DNA of 64,000 bases from Gracilibacillus timonensis (GCF_900086715.1 NZ_FLKH01000010.1:62001-126000); one strand, 5' to 3'. Shown: positions 1-8,163, numbered from the stretch's first letter. The notes: a model not told the origin generated them from the letters alone. Program-made: numbers and translations.

Positions 1-345
1 TTCGGTAATGATAACTAACGCAAATGGCACGATAATAATACCAAAAGGAGGCACGATGAACGACCCAACAATAACCCCGACGGCTGCTATTCTTTCTCCC
101 GCCTTACTGCCGCCATACTTTTTGACAAAATAACTATTGGCAATAATATCCGAGGCAATTAGAATAACGGTTAAAATCGCCATCGCAATCCAAAAAATGG
201 TTCCGATATTCTCAGAAGTCAGCGTGAATTGGTAAACAAGAAAACCGACCCACATCACCAAAACAGACGGAATAATCGGAAAGATAATCCCGGCAAATGC
301 CAAGACAAAACAAATAATGATAATCAGCCACCATAGTATTTCCAC
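1..345 (-). CDS. DUF456 membrane protein (3' end outside window)
   Basis: The minus-strand frame is open from a GTG at 345 to the window edge, giving 115 residues without a stop. A GGAG ribosome site lies 7 bases before the GTG. The visible protein is very hydrophobic, with about three membrane segments and glycine/proline-rich turns (GIIFPIIPS near residue 19, VPPFGIIIVPF near 100), the pattern of DUF456 proteins such as B. subtilis YqgC. The family is usually about 160 residues, so roughly the last quarter is missing. Molecular function is unknown; it is predicted to sit in the cytoplasmic membrane. The family call is from remembered pattern, the truncation is seen directly. Confidence 0.7.
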   Translation of the reverse strand, partial: MEILWWLIIIICFVLAFAGIIFPIIPSVLVMWVGFLVYQFTLTSENIGTIFWIAMAILTVILIASDIIANSYFVKKYGGSKAGERIAAVGVIVGSFIVPPFGIIIVPFALVIITE

Positions 346-452
346 TGTGATTCTCCATTCTTCATTTTAGTCTCTTTCATTATACTTGAAAAAGTGTAAA
401 AGGAAAAATAGGACCTTGCAGAAACTGACTGCAAGATCCTTCACTGGTTTGC

Positions 453-977
453 TTATTCTCCGGCTAATACGTCGGCATATGCCTTAGCATATGGTGGCAA
501 ATCAGGTGGACGACGGCTGGAAATAATATGACCATCAACAACTACTGCTTCATCTTTCCAAAAAGCACCTGCATTGGTCATATCGTCCTTAATCCCTGGT
601 GTACTGGTGACCTTGACGCCACGCAAAATTCCTGCTGATATCAGTACCCAGCCAGCATGACAAATCTGACCAATTGGTTTCTTCGTCTCATGCATATGAC
701 GCACCATTTGCAACACTTCAGGATAGCGCCTTAATTTATCCGGTGCCCAGCCACCCGGTACAAGAATACCATCATAGGATTCAGCATCCACCTCGGTAAA
801 GGCTAAGTCGGATTGTGCCGGCACACCATATTTACCCATATAGGTTTTGCCAGCTTCTTTCCCTACTAAATCAACAGCCGCTCCTTCTTCACGAAGCCGC
901 ATAACAGGATACCATAGTTCTAAATCCTCGAATTCCTCATCTACTAACGCTATCACTTTTTTATCCTTTAATCGCAT
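453..977 (-). CDS. DJ-1/PfpI family protein (general stress protein 18-like)
   Basis: This 174-residue protein has the DJ-1/PfpI fold signature: an early acidic stretch (DEEFED, residues 13-18), a PGG turn at about 74-76, and a nucleophile elbow with Cys106-His107 (QICHAG). Relatives are described as glyoxalase/deglycase-like or stress proteins; B. subtilis YfkM (GSP18) has similar length. The reading frame extends upstream to 1019, but AGGAGG lies 7 bases before the ATG at 977, so that start is chosen. It lies 57 bases beyond thiE on the same strand and may be a read-through tail gene of the thiamine operon. The exact substrate cannot be told from sequence. Confidence 0.85.
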   Translation of the reverse strand: MRLKDKKVIALVDEEFEDLELWYPVMRLREEGAAVDLVGKEAGKTYMGKYGVPAQSDLAFTEVDAESYDGILVPGGWAPDKLRRYPEVLQMVRHMHETKKPIGQICHAGWVLISAGILRGVKVTSTPGIKDDMTNAGAFWKDEAVVVDGHIISSRRPPDLPPYAKAYADVLAGE

Positions 978-1033
978 CTGTTTACCTCCTCTTTCCCATA
1001 GTGTATCAGAAACAGACAAGCTCGATCGAATGA

Positions 1034-1672
1034 TTACTCTTTTGTAAAAGAGGCGCGAAAGGCAGCGGCTGCTTGTTTGGGATCAGTCGCTTGACTAATC
1101 GCTGTAATGATCGAAACACCGTCAACACCAGCCTCAATCAAGGAAGATGTGTGTCTCTGTTGGATACCGCCAATCGCCACCAGCGGAAGCGCGCCAATTT
1201 GTTCCCGGATCGCACGCACACCATGTTCACCAATGGGCTGTTTGGCATCTTCTTTCGTACTCGTCGCATAGATAGGACCCACCCCGATATAGTCAGCCCC
1301 ATCTTGTTTGGCCTGTACTGCCTCTGCTGCATTCGTTGCGGAAACCCCAATCAGCCAATCGCCTGGCACTCGGGCTCGTACCTCTTGAATCGGCATATCA
1401 TCCTGCCCGACATGCACCCCATCTGCGCCAATTTCCAAAGCAAGATCAATTTCATCATTCACGATAAAAGGAACCTGATAACGATAGCACAAGGCCTTCA
1501 TTTCCCTAGCCAGCTGCTGCTTTACTGCACCTGTTTGTGCCTCTTGCCCTTTTTCACGAAATTGAAACATAGTAATGCCACCCTGCAGCGCCTGTTCTAA
1601 CACATGAAGTGGGTCTTCTGTGGTATTGTTGCTGCCCATAATAAAATAAACCTGTAATAATTCTTGCCTCAT
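1034..1672 (-). CDS. thiE: thiamine-phosphate synthase
   Basis: ThiE joins hydroxymethylpyrimidine diphosphate to hydroxyethylthiazole phosphate to give thiamine monophosphate in the cytoplasm. The 212-residue TIM barrel shows the family motifs in order: QFREKG (about 37-42), VNDEIDLALEIGADGVHVGQ (71-90, pyrimidine and magnesium site), GVGPIYATSTK (about 130-140) and AIGGI near 165 (phosphate loop). Its ATG overlaps the thiM stop as ATGA, so translation is probably coupled. It is the last enzyme gene of the operon tenA-thiD-thiM-thiE controlled by the upstream TPP riboswitch. Confidence 0.95.
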   Translation of the reverse strand: MRQELLQVYFIMGSNNTTEDPLHVLEQALQGGITMFQFREKGQEAQTGAVKQQLAREMKALCYRYQVPFIVNDEIDLALEIGADGVHVGQDDMPIQEVRARVPGDWLIGVSATNAAEAVQAKQDGADYIGVGPIYATSTKEDAKQPIGEHGVRAIREQIGALPLVAIGGIQQRHTSSLIEAGVDGVSIITAISQATDPKQAAAAFRASFTKE

Positions 1673-2460
1673 CCACTTGTACCTCGCTCTATTCGTTGAT
1701 TATTCACGATATCCTCTACACTCAAACGATTTAACTCATTTAAGAAAGATACTTGAAAACTGCCAGGATGGTTACTTCGTTCAGCCGCTTTTTCAGCTGC
1801 TATTCCGTAATAGCTCACCGCCGCTGCTGCCGCTTCTAATAAATCATCCTCCACCGTAATAAAAGCGGCTACTACAGCCGTCAGTAAACATCCCGCACCA
1901 GTAATCTTGGTTAATAAGGGGTGCCCATTACTAATGACGATTAGCTGCTCTCGATTAATCAATACATCTTGCGCACCGGTAATCACTAATGGAACCTGCA
2001 AACGGTCAAAACCTTGTTGCGCAATCTCTTTCATTGGTAAATCTTGCGCACCCTCTACTCCCTTCACTTCTGTCTTTACTCCAGCCAAGCTTGCTATCTC
2101 ACCAGCATTTCCGCGAATACAGGCAAGATCCACTTCTTGTAAAATTCGTTCAGCAGATGCCATACGAAATGCGGTTGCCCCTACACCAACAGGATCAAAT
2201 ACAACGGGAACTCCTGCTTTATTGGCCGTCTTCCCCGCCAAAATCATCGCATCCACTTGTTCTTGTGTCAGGGTACCAATATTTAAGACAAGAGCGCTTG
2301 CCTGCTGGGCCATCTCTTCTACTTCTTCCTTGGCATGCGCCATTACCGGTGCAGCGCCAACAGCATACAAACCATTTGCTGTAAAATTCATCACGACTTG
2401 GTTAGTTATATTATGAATAAGAGGCTGTTCCTGACGAACTTGTTCCATTAAGTGTTTCAT
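1669..2460 (-). CDS. thiM: hydroxyethylthiazole kinase
   Basis: ThiM phosphorylates the thiazole alcohol, a salvage step feeding ThiE. The 263-residue ribokinase-like protein has IHNITN near the N-terminus (residues 15-20), GNAGEIASL in the middle and the anion-hole/catalytic motif ITGAGC about two thirds through. The frame runs upstream to 2508, but a GAGAGGAG site precedes the ATG at 2460 and that ATG overlaps the thiD stop (ATGA), which fixes the start. No thiazole synthesis genes are seen nearby, so this operon is a salvage operon. Confidence 0.95.
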   Translation of the reverse strand: MKHLMEQVRQEQPLIHNITNQVVMNFTANGLYAVGAAPVMAHAKEEVEEMAQQASALVLNIGTLTQEQVDAMILAGKTANKAGVPVVFDPVGVGATAFRMASAERILQEVDLACIRGNAGEIASLAGVKTEVKGVEGAQDLPMKEIAQQGFDRLQVPLVITGAQDVLINREQLIVISNGHPLLTKITGAGCLLTAVVAAFITVEDDLLEAAAAAVSYYGIAAEKAAERSNHPGSFQVSFLNELNRLSVEDIVNNQRIERGTSG

Positions 2461-3281
2461 GATAACTCCTCTCTTTGATAAGGTAATCCTTGCAACCGGT
2501 GTCCCCAATGATTGGTTGGACCATTCCCCTTACCAAGCTCTAATGGATATTGAATAGCATCCGTAATAAATGCTTTGGCTAGCTGTACTGCTTCTTTAAT
2601 CGATTTTCCTTTTGCCAATTCGGCCGTAATTACTGCCGAAAACGTGCATCCTGTTCCATGTGTGTGCTTCGTATTCACTCGCTTGGCCTTGAGATACTCG
2701 AAAGACACGCCATCATAAAGGATATCCGTTGGTTCATCGGCTAAGTGACCGCCCTTAATAACAGCTGCTGCTGCACCCAGCTCTTTCACGATCACCTTAG
2801 CTGCCTTTTCTGCCATTTGACTATTCGTTATTTTGAAATCTACCAACGTCTCTGCCTCCGGAATATTCGGCGTGACAACAGACGCGAGTGGTACAAGCTG
2901 GTCACGAATCACTTGTTTGGAAGCCTCATCCATTAAAGAATCTCCACTGGTGGCTACCATGACAGGATCTATAACATAAGGCTTATCAGCAGTCTCTATC
3001 TTTTGAGCAATTCGCTCCATCATCGCTACCGTTGCAATCATACCTGTTTTTATCGCTTGCGGTGAAATATCGTTTAATACCATGTCTAGCTGCTTTTCAA
3101 TAAAATCCACATCTAAATGCCGTACTTCTTGAACACCTAGCGTATTTTGGGCTACTACAGAAGTTATCACACTCATGCCATATACTTCCCGTTCTTGAAA
3201 GCTCTTTAGATCCGCCTGGATACCAGCACCCCCGGTTGGATCGGTACCCGCTATGGTTAATGCAGAAGCTACTTTACTCAT
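2457..3281 (-). CDS. thiD: hydroxymethylpyrimidine/phosphomethylpyrimidine kinase
   Basis: ThiD phosphorylates hydroxymethylpyrimidine twice to the diphosphate used by ThiE. The 274-residue ribokinase-fold protein starts with the family signature TIAGTDPTGGAGIQADLK (residues 9-26), has VMVATSGDSL around 147-156 and the catalytic anion-hole motif HGTGCTFSA near 208. It overlaps tenA upstream by 8 bases and thiM downstream by 4, consistent with one polycistronic message. Some bacilli carry two ThiD-like kinases; the GTDPTGGAG start fits true ThiD, though pyridoxal kinase side activity cannot be excluded. Confidence 0.93.
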   Translation of the reverse strand: MSKVASALTIAGTDPTGGAGIQADLKSFQEREVYGMSVITSVVAQNTLGVQEVRHLDVDFIEKQLDMVLNDISPQAIKTGMIATVAMMERIAQKIETADKPYVIDPVMVATSGDSLMDEASKQVIRDQLVPLASVVTPNIPEAETLVDFKITNSQMAEKAAKVIVKELGAAAAVIKGGHLADEPTDILYDGVSFEYLKAKRVNTKHTHGTGCTFSAVITAELAKGKSIKEAVQLAKAFITDAIQYPLELGKGNGPTNHWGHRLQGLPYQREELS

Positions 3282-3969
3282 TCGTTGGTCTCCCTTCTAA
3301 AGCAAACGGCCACTCCTCTACTTGATAGGCCATTTCCCAAAACAGATATTCTAACTGACAACTTTTAATAAAGGCTTGTTTCGCTTTTTCCTTCTCCTGT
3401 TCCCTTACCCCTTCCGCCCACTCATCTAAACGTTGACATAGTTCGGTGGTAATGGAACCTGTTTCCGGATTGGCATAAAATTGAATCCAGTCATAGAATG
3501 GGTGATCTTCTGTTGGCTGATACACCTCATTTAAATGCTGCCCGATCTCCAAATAAGTCCATGGACAAGGAAGCAATGCGGCGATTAGTTCTCCCATACT
3601 TCCTTGCTGCGCCACACTTTTCATATGCGTAACATAATGATGAGCAGATGGTGGTAAAGGGTATCCTTGTAAGTCATCATAATGAACTCCCGCCACCTGA
3701 CAAAGGTTGTGATGCGGATGAATCTCACTATGAAGGATAAAGCTGATCTTCTCATGGAAATAGGCCATTTCCTTTCTTGTATCACCCTTAGCGATCGCGA
3801 TCCCATAGATATTGATAAAGGCATTAAGATATTCATAATCCGCCTTGACATAGTGGATAATCGCTTCCTTATGCAAATCCCCTTTTCCAATACCCACTAC
3901 AAAAGGATGTTGGAAAATCCCTTGATAAATATCGTCTGCTGCTGCTCGTAATTCTTCACTAAATGTCAT
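3274..3969 (-). CDS. tenA: aminopyrimidine aminohydrolase (thiaminase II)
   Basis: TenA hydrolyses aminopyrimidine breakdown products of thiamine to hydroxymethylpyrimidine, allowing salvage of degraded vitamin. The 231-residue all-helical protein keeps the key residues of the B. subtilis enzyme: Asp44 (KADYEY), catalytic Cys135 (LLPCPW) and a Glu in YLFWEMAY near 205. The frame extends further upstream, but AGGAGG sits just before the ATG at 3969, so that start is used. It is the first gene after the TPP riboswitch and terminator. With thiD, thiM and thiE it forms a compact salvage route. Confidence 0.93.
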   Translation of the reverse strand: MTFSEELRAAADDIYQGIFQHPFVVGIGKGDLHKEAIIHYVKADYEYLNAFINIYGIAIAKGDTRKEMAYFHEKISFILHSEIHPHHNLCQVAGVHYDDLQGYPLPPSAHHYVTHMKSVAQQGSMGELIAALLPCPWTYLEIGQHLNEVYQPTEDHPFYDWIQFYANPETGSITTELCQRLDEWAEGVREQEKEKAKQAFIKSCQLEYLFWEMAYQVEEWPFALEGRPTNE

Positions 3970-4014
3970 CTCGTTTCCCTCCTGTTTTTTAAATGATAAC
4001 CTCATATTGACATG

Positions 4015-4053
4015 CAAAAAAAACCGCCCCACTAATAAAAGCGGAGCGGTTTT
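4015..4053 (-). terminator. intrinsic terminator of the TPP riboswitch
   Basis: Read on the minus strand, a 9-bp stem (AACCGCTCC with GGGGCGGTT, one wobble pair) is followed by a run of eight T. It lies between the TPP aptamer and the tenA start, where a transcription-attenuation expression platform is expected: TPP binding should favour this hairpin and stop transcription before tenA. Confidence 0.88.
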
Positions 4054-4106
4054 CGTATCATTGATTCATCAAATACAAGGTATATTTATCCCATATACCA
4101 TCCTGC

Positions 4107-4196
4107 TCCACTTCCCTACGCTGGTATTAACCAGTTCAGGTTCTAAGGGATCAAGAAAACATTCTTATCTCAGCTGTTGTCACAGCACCCCTAGCG
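4107..4196 (-). promoter_or_regulatory. TPP riboswitch (thi box)
   Basis: On the minus strand the conserved thi-box blocks appear in order: AGGGGTGCT, then GCTGAGAT, then the core CCTTAGAACCTGAACTGG, then TTAATACCAGCGTAGGGAAG. This matches the TPP aptamer almost base for base. It precedes a strong intrinsic terminator and the tenA-thiD-thiM-thiE genes, so ligand-induced transcription termination is expected. The match in conserved blocks leaves little room for another identity. Confidence 0.97.
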
Positions 4197-4251
4197 GAAT
4201 ATCAATTATGAAGTTACTTTTACTTAATCATGGATAAGACTTGATGTCAAG

Positions 4252-4800
4252 TTAAGGAATAATACCAAATGATTCAATCGGCCAAATCCTCATTTTAACA
4301 TCGCCAATAATGGCATCTTCATCAATGAAGCCAAATTCACGACTATCCTTACTTACACGGCGATTATCTCCCAACACGAACACCTTTCCCTCAGGAACTG
4401 TTTTTTCCCCGGTCAAGTCTTCTAGAGTGAAATTACCGGTTAAGTGTACCTCATCTGGTAAATCTGCTTTTGTTTCTGCTAAATAAGGCTCTTCGTGTAG
4501 TTCACCATTAATATAGAGTTGATCATTTTCCATGGAAATCGTATCCCCTTCAAAACCAATCACTCGCTTCACATAATTATCCTTTGAATCAGGAGCCTTA
4601 AAAGCTACCTCATCAAAACGATTAATCGTGCTTACTTTGCTTAAAATAATACGATCCCCGTCTTCCAAGTTGGGCATCATCGACTCTCCCTTGACGATCG
4701 ACGGAGTGATCAAGAAGTAGCGACAGACCAGCACAATCAATAGTGCTACCAAAATCGCTCGTATCCATGAAAAGATCTCCTGCCATACTTTGCTCTCCAT
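4252..4800 (-). CDS. lepB: type I signal peptidase
   Basis: Membrane-bound serine protease that removes signal peptides from exported proteins. The 182-residue protein has one N-terminal membrane segment (about 14-31), then the S26 boxes: catalytic Ser40 in GESMMPNLEDGD, catalytic Lys78 in NYVKRVIG, and box E GDNRRVSKDSREFG near 144-157. Length and single anchor match the short Bacillus Sip-type enzymes. It stands alone, transcribed away from the MFS gene at 5001. Several Sip paralogues are usual in bacilli, so a specific sip letter cannot be assigned. Confidence 0.95.
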   Translation of the reverse strand: MESKVWQEIFSWIRAILVALLIVLVCRYFLITPSIVKGESMMPNLEDGDRIILSKVSTINRFDEVAFKAPDSKDNYVKRVIGFEGDTISMENDQLYINGELHEEPYLAETKADLPDEVHLTGNFTLEDLTGEKTVPEGKVFVLGDNRRVSKDSREFGFIDEDAIIGDVKMRIWPIESFGIIP

Positions 4801-5000
4801 AATTGACCTTCTTTCTTCCGATTGAGACTTCCTCTAACCATTATTATATGTTATTCTATTGTAATGCAAATCCATCTAAAATACTACCAAATAGTTTAAC
4901 ATATTCTGTATGTCCTAGGTAAATATCATGATCTAACTTGTTGGAAATCGAGATGATTGGCTCTGACAGAAATAAATACAAAGAAAATCAGGTGAAAAAA

Positions 5001-6200
5001 ATGGAAACCTCTTCACAAACCAATAAACGCTACCTATCTATTTTGATGGTTGCTGGTATTATTTTATTAGCATTTAACCTTCGTCCAGCCATTACTGGGG
5101 TAGGGCCTATTATCGGGATTATCCGAGAAGATCTTGCCATCAGCAACGGGTTAGCTGGTTTTCTGACCAGTCTGCCTTTGTTAGCCTTTGCCTTTATGTC
5201 CCCGTTGGCACCTAGAATTGCAAATAAAGCAAGTAATGAAAAGGCCTTATTATATGGTTTGCTAATATTACTTGTTGGGATTTGGATACGATCGACTTCC
5301 CTTATTGCGCTGTTATTTATTGGAACAGCCTTGATCGGAGTAGGTATTGCGATTATTAATGTGCTGTTACCTAGTCTAATTAAGAGTAGTTTCCCAGCAA
5401 AAGTTGGATTGATGACTGGCGTATATACGACCTCGATGTCCATGTTTGCAGCTACAGCATCTGGTGTAAGTGTACCATTGACGGTGTCCTTAGACTTAGG
5501 ATGGCAGTGGTCGTTAACTAGCTGGAGTATACTCACTGTCGCAGGGATCATTGTCTGGTCTATCGTCATCAAGCTCCGTTCCAAAACACAGGAACAGCAA
5601 TTAATGGAACCAAAGCGCGGAAAATTGATGCGTTCACCAATCGCTTGGCAGGTTACCGTATTTATGGGGTTACAATCATTTGTATTTTACGTCACCATTT
5701 CTTGGCTGGCGGAAATCCTCATTTCCCATGGCTATAGTGCCTCTACTGCAGGTTGGTATGTCGCTTATATGCAGTTTATTGGTTTACCGGCAACGTTTTT
5801 TACACCGGTGATTGCAGGTAGGATTCCTAACCAACAGCCATTGGTCGTCATCTTTGGCCTTTGCGGCGCAATTGGATATGCGCTTCTCTATTTTGACCCA
5901 GGTATAATTGGCACCTCGATTGCAGTTACCTTAATTGGACTTATGCTTGGCTCCAGCATCAGCTTAGCGCTGGCTCTGCTTGGACTCCGGACCACAACGG
6001 CTAAACAGGCTGCCGAGTTATCAGGCATGGCCCAGTCCTTCGGATATTTATTGGCGGCCGTTGGTCCCATTGCCATCGGTTTTCTGTTTGATATCACCCA
6101 TTCCTGGAAGCCATCGATTGTGACGATTACAATCCTGACCCTCGTCATGATAAGCTTTGGTTTGGGAGCGAGCAGGAATAAAAACGTCTTGGAAGAGTGA
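5001..6200 (+). CDS. MFS transporter, CynX/NimT-like
   Basis: A 399-residue polytopic membrane protein with about 12 hydrophobic segments. The first membrane helix runs into FNLRPAITGVGPI, the pattern typical of the cyanate/nitroimidazole (CynX/NimT/YycB) branch of the major facilitator superfamily. The open frame reaches a TTG at 4938, but AGGTG shortly before the ATG at 5001 and the usual family N-terminus favour 5001. No linked cyanase or regulator is present, so the substrate is unknown. Confidence 0.8.
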   Translation: METSSQTNKRYLSILMVAGIILLAFNLRPAITGVGPIIGIIREDLAISNGLAGFLTSLPLLAFAFMSPLAPRIANKASNEKALLYGLLILLVGIWIRSTSLIALLFIGTALIGVGIAIINVLLPSLIKSSFPAKVGLMTGVYTTSMSMFAATASGVSVPLTVSLDLGWQWSLTSWSILTVAGIIVWSIVIKLRSKTQEQQLMEPKRGKLMRSPIAWQVTVFMGLQSFVFYVTISWLAEILISHGYSASTAGWYVAYMQFIGLPATFFTPVIAGRIPNQQPLVVIFGLCGAIGYALLYFDPGIIGTSIAVTLIGLMLGSSISLALALLGLRTTTAKQAAELSGMAQSFGYLLAAVGPIAIGFLFDITHSWKPSIVTITILTLVMISFGLGASRNKNVLEE

Positions 6201-6288
6201 GCTTGCAAGCAAACCACTTTATCCTGCACAAAAAAGGGCGTATAATCATAGACATAATTAGGAATATATGAAGGAGAGAGATAAACGG

Positions 6289-6597
6289 ATGAAACATTGG
6301 ATGATTGCCATTGGCTTATTGTTTATTATTTCTCCCTATTTGACAGCTGATCATCATGAAGGAACGGCTTTGGTTTCTGCAGAGCTAACCGATAGCACAG
6401 ATTACTATTATCAACAAATAGATGATAGTGATCCTGCCATGGATGCCAGCTTATTATCGAATACAGCAGTTAGCTATGACACATTATTCTTGATATTGTT
6501 GGTATGTATCGTTCCTTCTTCACTACTAGGCAATGGTCATTTGCTGGCAGTCTTTTATCAATCTAATTATCTGATCACATGCAGACATTCCTCATAA
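6289..6597 (+). CDS. small protein with signal/anchor segment, unknown
   Basis: A 102-residue ORF begins with a hydrophobic stretch (MKHWMIAIGLLFIISPYLTA) that looks like a signal peptide or anchor, then an acidic, Ser/Thr/Tyr-rich middle (residues about 23-60), then a second hydrophobic segment (about 63-82). AAGGAG lies 12-13 bases before the ATG at 6289. It is followed 30 bases later by a 38-residue membrane micro-protein on the same strand and then a terminator, so the two probably form a small operon. I do not recognise the family. Confidence 0.55.
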   Translation: MKHWMIAIGLLFIISPYLTADHHEGTALVSAELTDSTDYYYQQIDDSDPAMDASLLSNTAVSYDTLFLILLVCIVPSSLLGNGHLLAVFYQSNYLITCRHSS

Positions 6598-6627
6598 GCA
6601 TGCCAAAAAAAGAAGGAGGAATAACTC

Positions 6628-6744
6628 ATGATGTGGTTTCGGATTTTTATGATTGGATTGTTTTCCACTGCTGCTTTGAGTGTATGGTTGTATCAAGGGA
6701 TTGAAATTTTCCATGCATTCAGTGATTATTTTAAACATCATTAA
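6628..6744 (+). CDS. 38-residue single-pass membrane micro-protein
   Basis: ATG at 6628 is preceded by a near-perfect AAGGAGGA ribosome site 7 bases upstream. The product is 38 residues, begins MMWFRIFMIGLFSTAALSVW (one membrane helix) and ends with a short aromatic/His tail. A strong terminator follows 20 bases after the stop. The ribosome site, stop placement and terminator argue for a real gene although it is very short. Function unknown; small membrane proteins of this kind often modulate a larger partner. Confidence 0.6.
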   Translation: MMWFRIFMIGLFSTAALSVWLYQGIEIFHAFSDYFKHH

Positions 6745-6763
6745 GCCTTTTAATGGTTTATGG

Positions 6764-6808
6764 AAAAAACTAGCATTCGCTCAGATTTTGAGTGAATGCT
6801 AGTTTTTT
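6764..6808 (+). terminator. strong intrinsic terminator (bidirectional)
   Basis: A nearly perfect 20-bp stem (CTAGCATTCGCTCA paired with TGAGTGAATGCTAG, flanked by A6 and T6) with a 5-base loop closes the small operon at 6289-6744. Confidence 0.9.
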
Positions 6809-6824
6809 ATAAAAGGGCAATAAA

Positions 6825-7045
6825 AAAACGTCCGGGTTAGTAACCGCAGTCCCAAGAGGTTACAATCTTAGCCTGCGAACCTCTATGGAGTCTACACCTA
6901 TTTTCTTCGCTGGGAAATAGTGCTACAATCAATTGGACTGTGAGGATGAAGAACTCAGGGCACTAACATTCTGCAAATAAGCAAGCCATGACTACTTTGA
7001 GTGATCGATAAAGGACCGGGCAGCGTTTGCCCGATTTTCCTTATG
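6825..7045. repeat. degenerate copy of the 15.3-kb dispersed element
   Basis: This non-coding stretch shares two blocks with the longer element near 15.3 kb. The right end (ACTACTTTGAGTG.TCGATAAAGGACCGGG, about 6991-7020) matches the reverse complement of 15248-15277. The middle (GGAGTCTACAC... to GGATGAAGAACTC...GCACTA, about 6888-6966) resembles 15472-15538. It ends in a GGGCA-GCGT-TGCCC hairpin and fills most of the 355-bp gap between the small operon and ohr. No gene is seen in it. Confidence 0.5.
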
Positions 7046-7056
7046 AATACTCAGTG

Positions 7057-7088
7057 AAAAGGCGTGAGCAAATGCCCACGCCTTTTGT
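7057..7088 (-). terminator. terminator of ohr
   Basis: AAAAGGCGTG and CACGCCTTTT form a 10-bp stem around a 10-base loop directly after the ohr stop. The T tract on the minus strand is short (four T), so efficiency may be moderate. Confidence 0.7.
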
Positions 7089-7099
7089 TATTTATATCC

Positions 7100-7522
7100 T
7101 TAACCGGTTGTTACGTTTAATTCTACATCGATATTTCCTCTAGTTGCCTTTGAGTAAGGGCAGAATTCATGCGCTTGGTTAGCGAGATCTTCTGCTTCTG
7201 CTTGGGAAACACCTTTAATCTCCACGTTCAAGACAACCCCTATCTTAAAACCATCGTCTGCTTCATCTTGCATCAGGCTCACTTCTGCGGATGTCGTAGA
7301 ATCGATGTCTTTCTTGGCATTGGAGGCCATCAGATTCAAGGCACCATCATAACATGCCGAATAACCTGCCGCAAATAGTTGTTCTGGATTAGAGCCTTTC
7401 TCCTTACTTTCACCACCAGCAGGGTTGACTAGATTCACATCAATGATACCATCATCCGATTTAGCGAAACCGTCACGACCGCCTTTTGCTGTTGCTTTTG
7501 AAGTAAAAAATACTTTACTCAC
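7100..7522 (-). CDS. organic hydroperoxide resistance protein (Ohr/OsmC family)
   Basis: Thiol-dependent peroxidase that reduces organic hydroperoxides in the cytoplasm. The 140-residue protein carries the Ohr catalytic set: Cys57 (GYSACYDGAL), Cys121 (EFCPYSKATRG), Arg16 and Glu48, in the expected order. Starts at 7531 (GTG) and 7522 (GTG) are both in frame; AAAGGAGT is spaced properly (8 bases) only for 7522, giving MSKVFFTSKATAKGG. No OhrR-type MarR regulator is adjacent, unlike B. subtilis ohrA-ohrR, so control may be in trans. Confidence 0.93.
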   Translation of the reverse strand: MSKVFFTSKATAKGGRDGFAKSDDGIIDVNLVNPAGGESKEKGSNPEQLFAAGYSACYDGALNLMASNAKKDIDSTTSAEVSLMQDEADDGFKIGVVLNVEIKGVSQAEAEDLANQAHEFCPYSKATRGNIDVELNVTTG

Positions 7523-7723
7523 TCTATCCACTCCTTTTTATTAATTTGAACATCATATTTGTTCTATACTATTTACCCTATCCGTACTATTCCTTTTCTT
7601 CTACAAATTTAAACATAGAAAATCAAAAGAGTGGAGGAATTTATCAGAAGAATCGATTATTGGTAAGTGGTTTGCCTCGTGCTATTAGATTTCCGTTCAG
7701 TGAAATCACCAATCGGTTTTCTC

Positions 7724-7769
7724 CATAAAAAAACAAAGAAAGTAACCTTTATTCTTCCTGGTCACTTTC
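7724..7769 (-). terminator. terminator overlapping the ytzI-like gene end
   Basis: GAAAGTGACC and GGTTACTTTC (one wobble) pair across the stop codon of the small gene at 7749; a T-rich tract (TTTGTTTTTTT) follows on the minus strand. Confidence 0.6.
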
Positions 7770-7910
7770 TTTTTCCTCATCCTTCTGCTTCTCTTCATCT
7801 GGCAAAGGGTCAACCGTATGCTTATATCCATAGCCTTTATTTAAGGTTAAGAGTGATAAAACCAGCACCAGAATAACAAAAGCTGCAGATACTAAGATAA
7901 CTACCCACAT
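7749..7910 (-). CDS. YtzI-like small membrane protein
   Basis: A 53-residue protein: an N-terminal membrane helix (about residues 2-23, VVILVSAAFVILVLVLSLL), a short NKGYGYKHTVDPLPDE linker, then a highly charged tail rich in Glu/Lys. An AAGGAAGG ribosome site precedes the ATG at 7910. Small size, helix and the GYGYKHTVDP-type linker resemble B. subtilis YtzI. Function unknown. A terminator hairpin overlaps its last codons. Confidence 0.7.
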   Translation of the reverse strand: MWVVILVSAAFVILVLVLSLLTLNKGYGYKHTVDPLPDEEKQKDEEKESDQEE

Positions 7911-8052
7911 GTGTACACCTTCCTTTATTCCGAATAAGTGGGTTCCATTATATCATATCTACCCACTCTTAGATACTGCCCGCACTTCTTCGTTATCCCG
8001 TTCATAAGATAAGCTGTGAAGGCTTCTCATTTAAGATAAAGGAGTGGAAGGT

Positions 8053-8163
8053 ATGAATCAAACATCTGTAACCAAGCGCAAAAAGGCAAGACCAAAGAAA
8101 TCATGTGGATGCGGTAGTTCCAACATAAAAAAAGATAAATCGAAAAAACGATACGGACGTTAA
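8053..8163 (+). CDS. 36-residue basic Cys-x-Cys protein, unknown
   Basis: ATG at 8053 follows AAAGGAGTGG with good spacing. The product is 36 residues, about 40 percent Lys/Arg, with a central SCGCGSS motif and the tail SKKRYGR. Its stop overlaps the stop of the convergent yjcA-like gene by 4 bases. Composition suggests a nucleic-acid- or coat-associated peptide; next to a sporulation gene a spore role is possible but unproven. I do not recognise it. Confidence 0.55.
   Translation: MNQTSVTKRKKARPKKSCGCGSSNIKKDKSKKRYGR

Noticed and set aside
1907-2416. 169-codon plus-strand ORF
   Set aside because: Shadow opposite thiM, whose identity is certain.
4938-5000. TTG start extending the MFS protein by 21 residues
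   Set aside because: No ribosome site, and the added polar residues are unlike family N-termini; ATG 5001 preferred.
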